From the NCBI GenBank assembly GCA_039090855.1, contig CM076996.1:45226469-45290468 (forward strand): DNA of 64,000 bases, given 5' to 3'. Positions 1-12,576 of this stretch are shown here, one piece after another (within the stretch, counting starts at the first letter, position 1; every line of letters begins with the position of its first letter). The stretch is from Macrothele yani (taxonomy: Eukaryota > Arthropoda > Arachnida > Araneae > Macrothelidae). The notes beneath the pieces are model-generated. The model worked only from the letters and a program-made list of their open reading frames with translations. It did not search any database and had not been told where the DNA came from. Both the position numbers and the translations under genes were made by a program.

Positions 1-563
1 CTGTATCATTTCTCATAATCTTGACGCGTCTGATGTTAATTTACTTCGTTTTAATTGGAAATCACACTTAGCCTTACTTTATTTTGGGACAGATTTTTGG
101 AGTAAGAAGGTCTGAAAAAACTGCTTCCCTCTGCTATAGTGCGTCATAAGGTAAGATCTCCAATGTTGTGTTCGAAATCTATATTTACATTCATTTCTCC
201 TGCAGTTCTTTAACGATGACGTGCGTGCATCTCTGGCTTTTGACTTACGTCGTACAAAATGTATGACAAAAAAAAAAAAAAAAAAAACGATGCTTGAAGA
301 CATTATATCTCTGCACATCTATAAATTGTATTCGTAAAAGCATTTTTGCATTAGAGAGCTTTAATCATGAGAATGATATGTGCATTTTAAGAATATCTGC
401 GATCCATAATTTTTTATATTTGCTGTTGGCATTTATATACAAAAAGGAACACATCCGCATTTGGCGCGACATCTAAAAATCAGTTGTTAATGAAGGGATA
501 CAAAAATGATCACAATATCACAGCGGTGGGGCTCTTTATTTCAGAAGAGTCGTAGCATTATTG
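1..563. other. no recognised gene
   Basis: I see no domain or repeat family here. The stretch is AT-rich with an A homopolymer at about 269-287; short open frames show no family resemblance. Confidence 0.5.
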
Positions 564-2246
564 TTACAGATTTAAAATTGGTAAAGTTCCCTCTGACAGG
601 AATACACGCTGATATACGACGTGGCAAGAAGTCAAACAAAACTCTGATTTTTTCCTGCGACAGGCTGAGCCATGAGTCCTGTGATTGCTGCAAAAAATTC
701 CCGATATTCCGTTATGTCCGCAGCTGACGCCCCAGCATGTTCCAGCCATGCTCAATAGAAGAAAGATCTGGGGACCTGACTGGCATAGGGAGGGTTGCAA
801 CACTACGGAAGCCCTGCTGGTAAATGGCCACTGGAAGATGTGACATAAAAGAAAAGACGACTGCTCTCAGGATCTCCTGAACATATTGCTATGCGATTAA
901 CATCCCTGCTTGTGGGTGTGAGCATGACTTCACACATCATAGCGCAACTAGTAGTAGCGGTGTGCCGTCCCACAACTGATTCGAGATGCGAGTGCTGCCC
1001 AGTTCTCCTTAATATGTGAATGCCGTGGTCAACCGCTCCGACGTAGATGAGAAATTATTTACTAGAAATTATGCGATGCCGGATGTATGGTGGCAGACGA
1101 TTATTCCGGACTAAAGACGGAGCCGCTCTTATAGTGTGGTTAAGGTGGTTTCACCTGAAAACTCTGCCCTGTTTCTCGAATGGTAAAAACTTCTGCAGAC
1201 ATTTCTTCGCAATCAATGCATTCCCAAGGATGAAAATGTGCACATCGATAAAAAAAGCTTTAAATTGTAGCATGACATACTTCATATTTGCTAAAACTTA
1301 ACCATAATTATATTAAAAATCAAAAATTTTTACTTGGGTAGTGTTTGGGCGTGACCTTTACGTTGATGACGTCAGTTGACACACAAATGTTTAATGGCTT
1401 ATTTCGGAATTAGAAATCAGCACAATACCTACAGTACTGTTGATCTTTTTTAACAATAATGTTATTAATTTTCGGAATGGAATCAAAGTTGGAGTCTATC
1501 GATGCGACAGTCTGGAATGTTTAGAATGACTTTTGCCACTTAGATTAAATGTTTGACAATAATTTAGCTGAAAATGTCAACAGAACTGTGCTAATATAAA
1601 ATTTCAAAATAATACATCAAACATTTCTTGTCCACTGACGTTATGAAACGTACATGTCGCGCTATCTATTAGCAGGTCTCAACATTATTCAACGAAAAAT
1701 TGATTTTTAATATAATCATGGTTAAGTTTCAGCAAATATTAAATATGTCATGGTATAATTAAAATATTTTTATCTACGTGCAGATTTTCATCCTTGGGAA
1801 TGAATTCATTGCAAAGAAAATGTCTACAGAAGTTTTTACCATTGGAAACATAGGGTAGAGTTTTGTGGTGGAACCACCTTAATGGAAGATGTCTGAAGGG
1901 AGCTACGAGAATTGAGTCCTGCCTCAGTAAGTCGTTTTGCAATGGTACACGGTGTTATAGGATATTGCATAGAGGCCGTTATGTCTCGATAGGTGGTGAA
2001 CAGAGAAGCTGTCGGAGAGGTTCAGGCTTGTCGACCTATGAGACGACTCTGTTGCCCAGTTGTCCATTTGAGCAGACCAGAAATTTCTTGGCGTGTATGC
2101 CTGCCCTTCAGGTACCCACTACTGCTAACACTGTCTCACTACTGCATTACTAAGGCAGAAATGGTGGGAGATTCGTTGACACCTGCAGTCCATCTCAAAT
2201 GGGCTCAGTTGTTTGTAGGGCCTTCTATATGGCGTCGTCGAGGCAT
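564..2246 (-). mobile_element. Tc1-like transposon remnant split by a foldback insertion
   Basis: Minus-strand translation gives a typical Tc1 start at about 2246 (MPRRRH, then HTH-like remains) and a catalytic C-terminal part at about 800-690 that reads SPDLSSIEHGWNMLGRQL, matching the Tc1 SPDLNPIEHxWD block with the catalytic E kept. Upstream of that block the YVQEILRAVVF and IYQQ remnants are legible, but the second catalytic D is lost in a deletion. A 735-bp foldback element (1144-1878) interrupts it. The relic has many stops and frame changes. The clade is clear; exact ends were not found. Confidence 0.7.
1144..1878. mobile_element. foldback MITE with TTAA target duplication
   Basis: Two arms of about 180 bp (1144-1323 and about 1700-1878) are imperfect reverse complements. 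Both termini read GGTGGTTYCACC, which is itself nearly palindromic, and TTAA sits immediately outside on both sides (1140-1143, 1879-1882). TTAA duplications are known for piggyBac and Kolobok elements, so a non-autonomous derivative of one of those is my inference. The middle (about 1324-1699) has no coding sequence. Confidence 0.65.
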
Positions 2247-2624
2247 AATTAGTGGCAACCGAACCAGAACGTTCACAGCGAGTGTCTAACAGCCCTTATC
2301 TGGGCCACTGGATGAACTATTAAAATGCACTTCGAGAAAGACAGAGATTATTGGCCGTGAAACTTTAGACATTTGCATACCTGCCAAAGGTGTTTCTTTG
2401 TTTGTTTGTTTAAGAGTTTACTGTTTCTGCTGATTTTTTTAAAATTTTATTCGTTAGTGTTACCATTCGGTTATTACCAAAATTACCCGCGGCCCGATGT
2501 GATCACATTAAGCGACACCCATTGTCTAAGCATAGACATAAAACGTCAGGATTTGAATACTAATGTGCAATTCCTTCCACCACAAAACAGTCAGCTTTGG
2601 TGTCCCTTTAACTGAGGGAAAGTT

Positions 2625-2747
2625 CGCAGCTCCTGGTGTTGCAGCTCCTGGTGTTCGCAGCTCCTGGTGTTCGCAGCTCCTGGTGTTGCAGCTCCTGGTG
2701 TTCGCAGCTCCTGGTGTTGCAGCTCCTGGTGTTCGCAGCTCCTGGTG
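2625..2747. repeat. 15/16-bp minisatellite, 8 units
   Basis: Eight copies of (C)GCAGCTCCTGGTGTT occur head to tail, alternating between 15- and 16-bp spacing. The mixed period means that apparent Ala-Pro-Gly-Val reading frames shift within the array, so they are not taken as protein. Confidence 0.9.
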
Positions 2748-3199
2748 GAAGCACAGGTCATTATGTTCTCGGTCCATTTTACGAAGTTCACTGTTTGAAT
2801 CATTTTCCATTTTAATCCTTTAAGCAGCTGATGTACCTGACCCAAATGGTGCTCAAAATGTTCTCGCCCCTCAAACTGAAATGTTCACATAGCGGCCGAA
2901 TTTCACCAAAGCTACGACAAAACAATACTTTTCTCTCTCTCATCTCAGCAGTATCGACCATAAACCTGTCAATTGTGATAAGCGCTCTCTCAGAGTCCTT
3001 TATTCTCTTCTCCATGACCCAAGGCATTACGGGGAAGGGATAGTCCCCCTGACACGGGTATCGTGCCACTGGGTAGAAACAAGTGGCTCGTTTCTTAGGT
3101 TTGCAGGCAATCAGTGAGAAAGTATTATTGTCAATAATCCACTTAAACGACCACTTTGAATAGAAAGGAACATTTGATGATGCGTAAGTTCACTCGTGT

Positions 3200-3482
3200 C
3201 AGTCGTGCTGATTTCAGGCCATTTTCCTTACCCCGAGTAAATTTATTCTAGCCTGTTGAATGGTAAAATGCTATTGATAATTCGGGAAAAAATTATCCAA
3301 AATATACTTAGACAACAAATGTACTTGTTGTCTAAGCATATTTGACAAGAGAACAACGAATGTACTTGCTCGTGCTGATTTCGGCCCATTTTGCTTACCC
3401 CTAGTTAATTCATTCCTGCCGGTTGAATGGTTAAAAATACCATTGATAATTCGGAAATGAAAAAAAAATATCCAAAATATGC
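3200..3482 (+). repeat. diverged direct duplication of about 105 bp
   Basis: Two copies (about 3206-3307 and 3372-3482) share GTGCTGATTTC, GGTTGAATGG-like and TTGATAATTCGG blocks. Between them lies a 12-bp-arm hairpin around 3307-3338 (CTTAGACAACA and its complement). Confidence 0.7.
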
Positions 3483-3489
3483 TCCAGAC

Positions 3490-5171
3490 CACTTGACTAG
3501 AAAGCCATTCTGGGAGCTTTTTCTTTTAGTGTCTTAGTTCTAGACAAAGTTTTTCGTCTACGCTTCCATGACTGACGAAAAGTTTTATGCTGCTGCCTAG
3601 TTATGTTTGATGAACAGCTTTCAGATAGAATGTTTTGCACACAATATACACGCATTTCGTACGTGACGAGAACCTAAAACAATGTTGGCATCCAATATTT
3701 GACTACAAACCAGACCAAAAGCTAGATGTAATGCCGTAATACAACCACAAATGTAGAGCAAACTTTTCCTAGTTTTCTTCTAAACGTGCCCGTAACCCAA
3801 AATTAAAATCTTTGCGCTTAGGTTATGGGCTTCGGAAAAGGTGCAAAAGTATAGTCGCAAAATAAATGCAATCCAGGTTTATCGAAACTAAAACTCGGCA
3901 TGAAATATAAGCCTCTTAAACTGTCCGGACGCGAGAAGCTAGTTTTATTTTTCGGATTGACATTAAGTGTTTATTTGATGGTGCAATACAAACTTAATAA
4001 ACTCATGGATCTTGACGAAAAAAAATAACTGGAGTAATTCAAAAGTAAATGCATGAATCATCTCAAATGAAAAAGTTTGGAACTCATAACATTAAAAGTA
4101 TCGACCATAATTGAAGAGTTGACTACAAGAAGATCCACGTAAGTCCATTTTTGGGGGGTTTTACTTGTTAACGTTAGCTCGTAGAGAATAAATCGGCCTT
4201 TTATTTGGTACAAGAACAATATATGTCCGTTTTATGAACACTGAGTTATATACAGAAAACAGTTACCGCACCTTTAGATACGGTGCAAGAACCAGGTGAG
4301 TCCGCAGTGGTTGGGACATAATTGTTTCTTGTTCCGAAATAGTTCAGCTCTCTGCCACAAGTTTTCTGCTATGCGACAGAAGTTTTGGCGTGTTTAAAAA
4401 GGAAAAGCACACACACACACACACACACTTTCCATCCCAATATGGCACGTTACTGTTACTGAAAAAAACATCCAGGCAGTTCAAACTTGAAGTCAGTCAC
4501 CTCATATTTCTCAAGTTTTTTGAACATTTTCGCAGGCTCTTCAAGAAAAATGCCATATTAAAATGAACAAAGTTCACGATTTCAAAGTGTCGCCTTTTTA
4601 AGTACAGCTCAGAATTTCCCTTTGAAGTAGCCTGCTGTGAAAATGAAAGTGATATAAACTATACAAAGTTTACGCTTCTCAGACCTGGTTTAGCAACAAT
4701 AACAATGCCGACAAAAAGTTCGTATGACAGACAACTCACGATTGAAGAGAAAAAAACAACATAAAAACGGGATGAAACTTGCCACATCCTATGTACCTCT
4801 AACTGACATTTGGTTCTACAATCAGCTTGGGTCCGAAGTGCAAAACTATGACTGTCAGACATCAGAAATTGATGACGAGTAACCATTGAACTTTCTTCTT
4901 TAATAAAGTCGCATTGCTACTGTGATCAATCATTTAGAAACCTCAACAGTAGTTTAATGACTGTGAGACTGATTTCATTAAAACCACTGTACTTCACACT
5001 GCAATAAAGCTACATTTTGCTTTAATACACAATTATTTATTCATTTTGGTGCAATAACCAGGTATGTCCAACTCAGCGTTTTGCTCTTCCTGGTAGTAAA
5101 ACAATGTTTTTTTGCCTACAAGCAATAGGTTACCTGCATTTTTTTCTAATAACATTGGTAATTGCAATTAA
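3490..5171. other. no recognised gene; contains (CA)n
   Basis: Apart from a CA microsatellite at about 4405-4430, I see nothing I can name. Reading frames are short and lack domain signatures. Confidence 0.5.
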
Positions 5172-5175
5172 GTAT

Positions 5176-5683
5176 TATAACGAAGTAAATTTCTCCGTCA
5201 TTTCTGTCCACGCCAGGATTCGAACCCGGATCCCCTCATTCCGGAACAAGTTGCTCTACCAATTGAGCTACGCGGACGTTTTATTCTGATTCCTATCTGC
5301 CTTTATGTCGTGTGCGTCCTTCTGGCAGGTACGTCACATCTCCTGGTACGTTACATCATCTTCCCTTTCTTTTTTTTTTTTTTTTTTTTTTGAAGTGCTG
5401 GAGAAGGGATTCTCTTATTTTTCCTATCTCGCGGTGTGGAAAGAACATCACACCAATGCGAGATTTTGAACGGTCGGGTCATCCGGATAGTTCGGGCGCC
5501 ATTATAACGAAGTAAATTTCTCCGTCATTTCTAGTCTACGCCGGGATGCGAACCCGGATCCCCTCATTCCGGAACAAGTTGCTCTACCAATTGAGCTACG
5601 CGGACGTTTTATTCTGATTCCTATCTGCATTTATGTCGTGTGCGTCCTTCTGGCAGGTACGTCACATCTCCTGGTACGTTACA
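5176..5683 (-). mobile_element. TRIM LTR element with tRNA-like LTRs, complete copy
   Basis: LTR-internal-LTR in minus orientation: 5' LTR 5683-5503, internal 5502-5356, 3' LTR 5355-5176, flanked by a perfect 4-bp duplication GTAT (5172-5175, 5684-5687). Each LTR starts TGTAACGTACC, ends CGTTATA and contains a 72-nt tRNA-like module (5277-5206 and 5605-5534, minus). The primer binding site is the complement of 5490-5501 (TGGCGCCCGAAC), one base after the 5' LTR. A purine tract (AAAGAAAGGGAAGATGA) precedes the 3' LTR, adjoined by a long A run. The two LTRs differ at only about five positions. There is no coding capacity, so the element must depend on an autonomous LTR element for reverse transcriptase and integrase. 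Confidence 0.85.
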
Positions 5684-7290
5684 GTATGATTCAAGAATTT
5701 TCTATTAATATTTTTTGCTCTCCTGAAAACTTGGCATTTTGGACTTACATGATTCTTACGCCCACCCCTTCAATTTGAAGAGCACTAATTGTACTTAAAT
5801 GAAATATGATAGGTTTATTTGAATGTATACATTTAATTTTATATTTACGCTTTTATGTAGAGGAAAAGGTCCTCTGTTTCCCTCCTTTACCTGCATCAGT
5901 TGAGTTTGCTTCTAATACAGAAGTAATTGTTGAGTTTGCTTCTAATACAGAAGTATTTGTTGAGTTCTGTAAGTCCAACGTCTCCTTTGGTGGAATAAGT
6001 TCAGTCGAATACTGAAAAAAAAAAGAAAAGAAAAATGTTTTAAGAACGGATATTTCTTTAAATAACTAGAATTATCATAATGTAGATATTTTAGATATCT
6101 TATGTAAGGCTTTCTAAATGAAAGAAAACATACTTTACGCTTTTTCTATTTATTTTTACCTTTTAGGTTCTGCAAGTAATACGCGTGTATTTATAAGATA
6201 AAAAAAATGTGGGATCTTATTTATTTACGTTGCTCGCATTAACGTACGTAAACACTGCAGCATTTTTTTATATATATTTTTTTTACCTGCAATAGCTACA
6301 TTATTTATTTTCATATTTCACTTTAAAAATTTAAATTGATTCTTCATTTATTTTCACATCTCTATTTCTCGACAAATGAGCTTTCACACCCTACACAGAA
6401 CCAAAAATGTATAAAGAATCTCGTTTAAAACTGTGAAAGAACATCTGCTCATTTATTGAATGTGGCGACTTCCTCAGTATTTGGCGTTACAAAGTTAACT
6501 ATTATGCATATGTATGTACATGTATATTTTTCTTTGAAGAATGAACAATTATGTCTTGGTGCACAATTTGACCTTTTCATTCACAGAATTTGGCCATCAG
6601 TCGAATTTCATACCAAGCTGCAGTCGTGAATACTCGATACCATGATGCGGATTTCCGCTAGAAGCAGAGTTTTAAAAAGATGGCGTCATATCACAGTGAC
6701 TGATTACGATCGAACTTCGGTGAAGATTATACGAACCTTGTGGGTAACAGACAGGACTGGGGTTTCGCTTATGGTGTTGTGGATCTTATGAGGTACGAAT
6801 TGCATAGACTGCTAATGAATTTCATCAAAGATAACTGGGATGGAATTTCATTGACCCATGTCGACACCTACTGGAAACGGATTTTTGATATCACGGGTTA
6901 CAGAGACTTACTGAAGAGGAATGCTTTGCATCCATCTGCTAATTGAACTTTACATTAAATGTACAGAAAAGTACAGTAGCAAATGCTACCTCTTTGTTAC
7001 TCTTTCTTTTCTGACAGAAGAATTGTTTGTTTATTTAACGATCACCGTGAGCAACCATAATGAATATGGCTTTACTACTAAGCTAATTATCGTGAATATA
7101 GCTTCCTTCAATTATAATGTAATGAATTCAGCTTCTTCTAAGCTAACGCTTCTTCTAATGGTTGTTGTGTTATTAATTATGAATAAACCTTCCTGCTAGT
7201 AGTGTAGTAATAGTATTGAACAAGCTTATAACTGGTAGTAATGTTGTAGTAGTAATTAAGATGAATAAAGTATTATGCTGGTTGTTACTA
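5684..7290. other. mostly unrecognised; 30-bp tandem duplication
   Basis: A perfect-start 30-bp unit is repeated at 5901-5930 and 5931-5960. A frame at about 6740-6946 (plus) reads like ordinary protein and ends LLKRNALHPSAN, so it could be a terminal exon or relic, but I do not recognise it. The rest is AT-rich. Confidence 0.4.
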
Positions 7291-7291
7291 A

Positions 7292-7671
7292 TAACACTAA
7301 ATGAAATAAACCTAACAGCCAGACAGAGGTCTGACAGTACTATGAACTGAGAAAGACGTACTTACTTAAAACCTTTTATTATGAACTTCTACTGGTATCA
7401 CACACACTTCACACACAGCTACTCAAATAACACGTAGCTCCTTGCACATGAACAAGCGCTCTCCCTATACAACAACAAACGCTCTCCCCAGGTATCGTTG
7501 AACGCGCCTATTTATACTCGCTACCACCACGTCATGACTTACACTCATTGCCAGATCTCATTCAGCGGGAGAAATAACATCTCGTTCAGTAAGAAGATAA
7601 TTTACATAGAAAAATAAAATAACCAGAGATAGTAAAATCAAAAGGAAAGTGAATCGAGAGTATACGTTACA
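7292..7671 (-). mobile_element. LTR-like relic with TATA box and poly(A) signal
   Basis: Read on the minus strand, the sequence starts TGTAACGTATAC at 7671. It has a TATA element (GAGTATAAATAGGC, about 7520-7507) followed about 130 nt later by AATAAAAGG (about 7380), the order expected for U3-R-U5 of a Pol II LTR. A second diverged copy lies at 58853-59276. No clean target duplication was found, and the distal end near 7292 is approximate. Confidence 0.55.
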
Positions 7672-7676
7672 CAACG

Positions 7677-7829
7677 TATTGAGCTATAAGCAGTCGCCCA
7701 TCCCTTATTTAGAGGTCACTAGTTTCAGGAGAATGCCAGTGCCGTAAGACAAACACAACATCCATGCCTCACTGGGATTCGAACCCATCTCGGAAGAATG
7801 GTCTAAGCGAGCCATCGGGCCGGCTGCCA
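7677..7829 (-). mobile_element. SINE-A fragment (tRNA-derived)
   Basis: The sequence matches the SINE-A body (AAGCAGTCGCCC, CAACATCCATGCCTCAC, then a box B complement GGATTCGAACCC) but is diverged, and the 5' end is rearranged. It abuts the LTR relic. 7830-8204 holds nothing I recognise. Confidence 0.7.
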
Positions 7830-8204
7830 GAAGAAACGCAGCTTCGTAGGAAGAATCTGGCGGTATGCCACTGGACAGGTTCAATGGAAACTGTTTCCAG
7901 AAGTCATAATTGCATAGTACTACTCAACTTTGTGAAACAAAGATATCTATTAATAGATATCATTTACTCTAAAATGATTCTCATATGAATGCTGAGGTAC
8001 CCATTCGTATATATTGAGCAATCAATTATTCAGGAATGCATTTAGCAAAAACTACAAAATATTTTCCTGAAAGACGTGCGATTGGCTACCCAATCTAGTG
8101 CCTAACCGAATGTACGATTTTGTTACGAATCACTTGCAGTATTTCAAACAAAGACGCACTGACGCATGCATTAAATTTACCTTTCCTATTCAAATAGATA
8201 TATA

Positions 8205-9574
8205 CACTGCTGGCCACCCAAAATGCAACACCAAGAAGGAAGCATCCGATTGGCCTGATATTCGCAGCATGCGTTGCCCGCTAGAGGACATGCAAACGAT
8301 TAGCATTGCATGGCATATGCAAATCATGTGCGCCCGGCACGCCGCCGAGAAGCCCTATAAAAAGGGTGCACAGAAGGCGGGGTGTAAGTAGTGGAAGCGT
8401 GTTGTGCTGCGGGACTTGCGGGTGGGAAGCTTCCTGATGCCTCGTCGCAGAATACGGCAATCATTACCGCACGTTTCGTAGTTCGACAGAGAACGAATAG
8501 TGGCTTATCGCGACAGCAGTTTATCGTACCGAGACATCGGCGCCCGTGTGGGACGACATCCAGCCACAGTGAGGAGAGTATGGATTCGATGGCTGAAGGA
8601 GGGACGGACGGACCAACGTGAGCGACTGCCGCAGCCGCCGCACACCACCGAACGAGAGGACCGGCATGTTGTGCGGCGGGCATTGACAGCTCGCACCGCC
8701 AAATCAAGAACGTTAGCACAGAAATTAGGTGTGTTGTGCAACAACCTGTGTCAGCACGTACCGTTCGATGTTGTCTGCAGGAGCGGGGACTTGTCGCACG
8801 GCGCCCATTGCTCCGATTACTATTGACGTTACACCACCGGCGAGTGCGGTGGCAGTGGGCCGTTGAACGCCGCACCTAGACTACGGAATGGCACGGCATT
8901 GTCTTAACCAACGAATTGCGCTTCTGCCTGCAACACCACGATGGTCGGATCCGCGTGTGGCGGCACCGGGACGAGAAACTGTATGACGCCTGCATTATGC
9001 ATCGCCATACCGGTCCGTCACCTGGCGTTATGGTTTGGGGCGCAATTGGATATGACAACCGTACCCTCTGGTACGCATCGCCGGTACACTCAATTGCCAC
9101 TACTACATCTCCGACGTTTTGGAGCCTGTAGTCCTCCCTTACCTGCAGTACCTGCCAGCGGCCACGTTTCAACAGGAAAATGCGCGCCCACACGTGGCAC
9201 GCATCGTGCAACAATTCTTCACGGCCCACCAGGTGTCACTGCTGCCGTGGTCCGCATGTTCTCCCGATATGTCGCCTATCAAACACGTCTGGTTGCTGAT
9301 ACGCCTGATGAACTGTGGCAACGTGTGGAAGCAGCCTGGACCGACATACCCCAAGCCCACATCCAAAGCCTCTTTCGTTCGACGCCGCGGCGTGTAGCGG
9401 CCGTTATTGCCAGCCATGGGGGCCACACGAACTATTGATGTCTGTGTGTTCCGCAAGTCGCACGGTCCTGTAAGCTCAATCGTTTCATCTTTGTATCGGT
9501 TGTTATGTGTCCAGTAAATCTGGCTTTGCTATCTCGTGTCCTTTTTGGTGTTGCATTTTGGGTGTCCAGCAGTG
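8205..9574 (+). mobile_element. Tc1-like transposon, degraded (family 1)
   Basis: Inverted termini CACTGCTGGCCACCC at 8205 and its complement ending 9574 are flanked by TA. The transposase (about 8434-9437) is recognisable from MPRRRIRQ through the HTH (YRDIGARVGRHPATVRRVW) to a C-terminal GGHTNY, but is broken by frameshifts. All three catalytic acids are altered relative to the sister copy at 12577-13986: FSDES became LTNEL (D to N), QQDNA became QQENA (D to E), and PIE became PIK. The element therefore could not make active transposase. Confidence 0.9.
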
Positions 9575-9576
9575 TA

Positions 9577-10311
9577 GATATTAGCCTCCGATTTCGCATG
9601 CTAATTCTATTCCTTTTGTCTTGTTTTCCCACTGTTTTTATTTTTGGCTTTCCTTTCAAGATAATTAATTGGTTGACACTAAAAGCAACATGGTTTTATA
9701 GAAATTATCGTGATATAAGAGAACGAACTTTTGTTACGTCATCGACTATTGTTGGTTTAAGATATATTTTGAGGCAAATCAGTCAATCAAGAAGGGCTGT
9801 GTGCTTACTCCTGGCACAGAGCCATGTCTAGCCAAGAAGCGTTCTAACACATTTCGTACACTATGGCCCCGACCATGAGTCTTGAAACTGAGCTCGTGCG
9901 GTTACAACCAGGTGAATCCATGTGGTTACAACACTGCCTTCATTACGACAAATTATACAGTGTGATGTATGTCTCTAATTTAATCTTCGTTTCGATTTCC
10001 TGTTCTTACGTAAATGTTGTTACTTTTCAGTTAGATTTTCCTCCTGAAAGGCTCATCACTTTCCTAAATTTCCTGAATGTTTAGCAACACTAACAGTGAG
10101 TCAAAGCGTAAATAAAACGTCGTCGAAAGCAAAAGGTGTGGAGAATGAAGAGACTGACAAATTGTGACCAGCGTGTTGATGATGCTATCTCGTTAGATGA
10201 TTCAACGATTGTCATTGTTAACTATATGCTGCGAAATTTTAAAACGTATATGACTGCTATTGCCTGCTATTGATGCAATATAAAGTTCCATAGTCATGTG
10301 ACTTCTATATA
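9577..10311. other. no recognised gene
   Basis: Spacer between two transposons with no family match that I can see. Confidence 0.45.
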
Positions 10312-11022
10312 GGTCATCCAAATGAAATATAGACTCAGGTAGGCAGGGGGCGCTGCAGTATCCGCCGAAGCGATTGCTGCACTGCAGTAACCGCACATAA
10401 AAGAGGAATGCCACGTACGAAACAATTAGTTGGTGCGACGCATTGGATGTGAGTAATACCAAAGGAACGTATAACTGACCGATCTCCAAGCGGGCTCAGT
10501 GAATCGTGATCCAATATTTGATAAAACAGGGAAACAAATCGACAGAAATCTTACGGCGCATGCAGGTGGATTACGGGAATGCCTGCTTTACACGTATTAC
10601 GGTCTTGAAATTGTGCAAAGAATTTCAGGAGGGACGTAAAAGTACCATGGATCTGCCAAAACCCGGCCAAGCACACGCTGTCATCACACAGGACACAATC
10701 GCAGTAGTGGACAAACTGGCAAAAGTTAACCTCAGAATAACAGCTAGCAGCAGCAATAGGCATCAGCAGGGGCTTCGTCGGCACAATGCTCTACCAAGAA
10801 CTGCGGTATTCGAAAGTGTGAGGACAATGAGTTCCAAAGCACCTGACAGAGGATCCTTAAACTTATCGACCGGTGGGACACATGCCTAAATGTTAGGGGT
10901 GCCTATTTCTAGCGCTATCAGCATCCGTGTGTTATATTTTTATTTACCTGTGTACATATTGCTATGTTGTAATGAAATACACTTAATTCCAACAGCTAGT
11001 CTATGTTTCATTTCGACGACCC
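10312..11022 (+). mobile_element. mariner-like element with internal deletion
   Basis: Termini GGTCATCCAAATGAAA (10312) and the complement of GGTCGTCGAAATGAAA (near 11022) form inverted repeats. The plus-strand frame from about 10506 gives a mariner-type N-terminal HTH (MIQYLIKQGNKSTEI, then VLKLCKEFQEGRKS and KVNLRITAS). It then reaches VPKHLTEDP and skips directly to a C-terminal tail resembling DRWDTCLNVRGAYF. The catalytic core is therefore deleted, leaving a 0.7-kb derivative. Confidence 0.7.
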
Positions 11023-12576
11023 TTATCATTTTAGACCGAATAAACCACTTATATTTTAGCGTAAGTTGCTCTTATTCATGCGAACCATGACCGTTTTTAG
11101 ATCTTAGATATTTGTTCAACAAGTAATTTGGTAAAGACATAAATCAACCTTCAAAACATTAAAACAGATGCAGTTATTTCAGCAAAATCTACATTTAGAT
11201 TTCATCGCGTACCATAGTAGTTCGTATAATACTTGCGTCATTTCAACAAAGTCTGCAATTAAAGTCAGTAATAAAGGTTGCATGATCTCATTGTCTCGTT
11301 ATAATGAGCTCTTGCTTTTAGGTCATCATACCGGTCTTCAAGGAACCAAATATGTTCTCGAAATCGGATGGAACTTTTCTCTTAATGAGAGCTTAAACGC
11401 TACTATACTGCCCCGTATTCGCCAGTACTCCCATGAAAACAAATTCTTCAGCTTCCACGCAGAACGAATCGTATTCTGAGTTACCAACAGGACGTATCCA
11501 TAGGAACTTCCACCGGGCATCGAACCGGCTGTTTTGATCTTCACTGCCTTAGGCTTCTTACGGCGCTTCTTTGGAAATAGACACCGGAACTTGCATTACA
11601 CTCTAAGGTACACCTTTATCTTCATAAAGGTCAGACACTGAATTTGGATCCACAACCTTCGATGCGTGCTGTCCTACACACTGGTCGCATACAGGTTAGC
11701 TCCTTGGACGCCGGTAAGTACTCTCCTTCACGGCAATCAGAGGACTTCCCGTCCTGCCATAGGACTGCAAAATGGTCCTCAGCTTAGTCTCCCAGCTTGG
11801 CTAACTTTTAGTAAACCTCCACAACTCTGTTTTATGTAATCTTTGCCTGATAACTGCTCATCCACAAGAAACTGAGCACTTCTTTCTTCACAGAACGTGT
11901 TCTGGATTTCAGAAGTGAGGACTATGGCACAAAGATTTCACCCTGACTGTCGAAACCACAATATCGCCATAGGCCAGTAGAGCGCTGCAAATAAGTCATT
12001 CACTTCCATGATCGCAGCTTTAATATAAGAAATTTTCAGCACTCCATCGTATGGGATAAGCTTCACCACATCAGTTTAAGAAAAGTCCAAAAAATCTGTT
12101 TGCAGCAGGTAGTTAATGAATAAAAAGAAGCACGAGAGTAAATTCAAAATTACTCCCAGTTCAATACTCTGTGCATTATTATACCTATATTGTATTAACT
12201 CCATCCATATTTTCAACAACAGCATTCAGTTAAGGTCGTCTACAAAGTACAAGGCTATGACATTAGAGAGGTGATTTCCTTCCATTTGTGACCACTATTA
12301 TGTTACACGAACTGATACGACGGTGTCATGTTTGATGTCACACACGACAGCGTTGGAAACCAATTGGAAGCTGTGGTTTCCGCGTGATGTCACTAAAAGA
12401 GGGAAACTATTTTTTTCTAATGTGATGGCCTGGTGTTTCCTAGACGGCCTTGATTCAGCGCACTCTTACTAGTGGAAGCAGAGGAACCAAGCGGGCAGCC
12501 AAAAAGAGAAGTTGGGAAGGGCGGATGATGATTGAGTGCGGGCAAGGAATATAAAAGAGATCGTGCAAAAGATATA
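11023..12576. other. no recognised gene
   Basis: No confident coding or repeat family. One minus frame near 11338-11580 has a basic stretch (KKRRKKPKAVKIK) but no domain that I can name. Confidence 0.45.

Noticed and set aside
2526..2823. Ala-Pro-Gly-Val repeat protein
   Set aside because: Frames arise from a 15/16-bp minisatellite and exist on both strands.
5206..5277. A functional host tRNA gene
   Set aside because: The module lies inside an LTR that is repeated at five loci with target duplications, and its anticodon arm pairs poorly; treated as element-borne tRNA-like sequence.
5176..5683. A dimeric tRNA-derived SINE
   Set aside because: TG start, 4-bp duplications, primer site, purine tract, near-identical terminal copies and solo copies fit an LTR element; no terminal poly(A) outside the second tRNA half.
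8324..8875. 183-codon minus-strand frame rich in Arg and Cys
   Set aside because: It is the antisense shadow of the Tc1 transposase region on the plus strand.
11338..12050. Retrotransposon polyprotein on the minus strand
   Set aside because: Some protein-like stretches, but no protease, RT, RNase H or integrase motif could be found.
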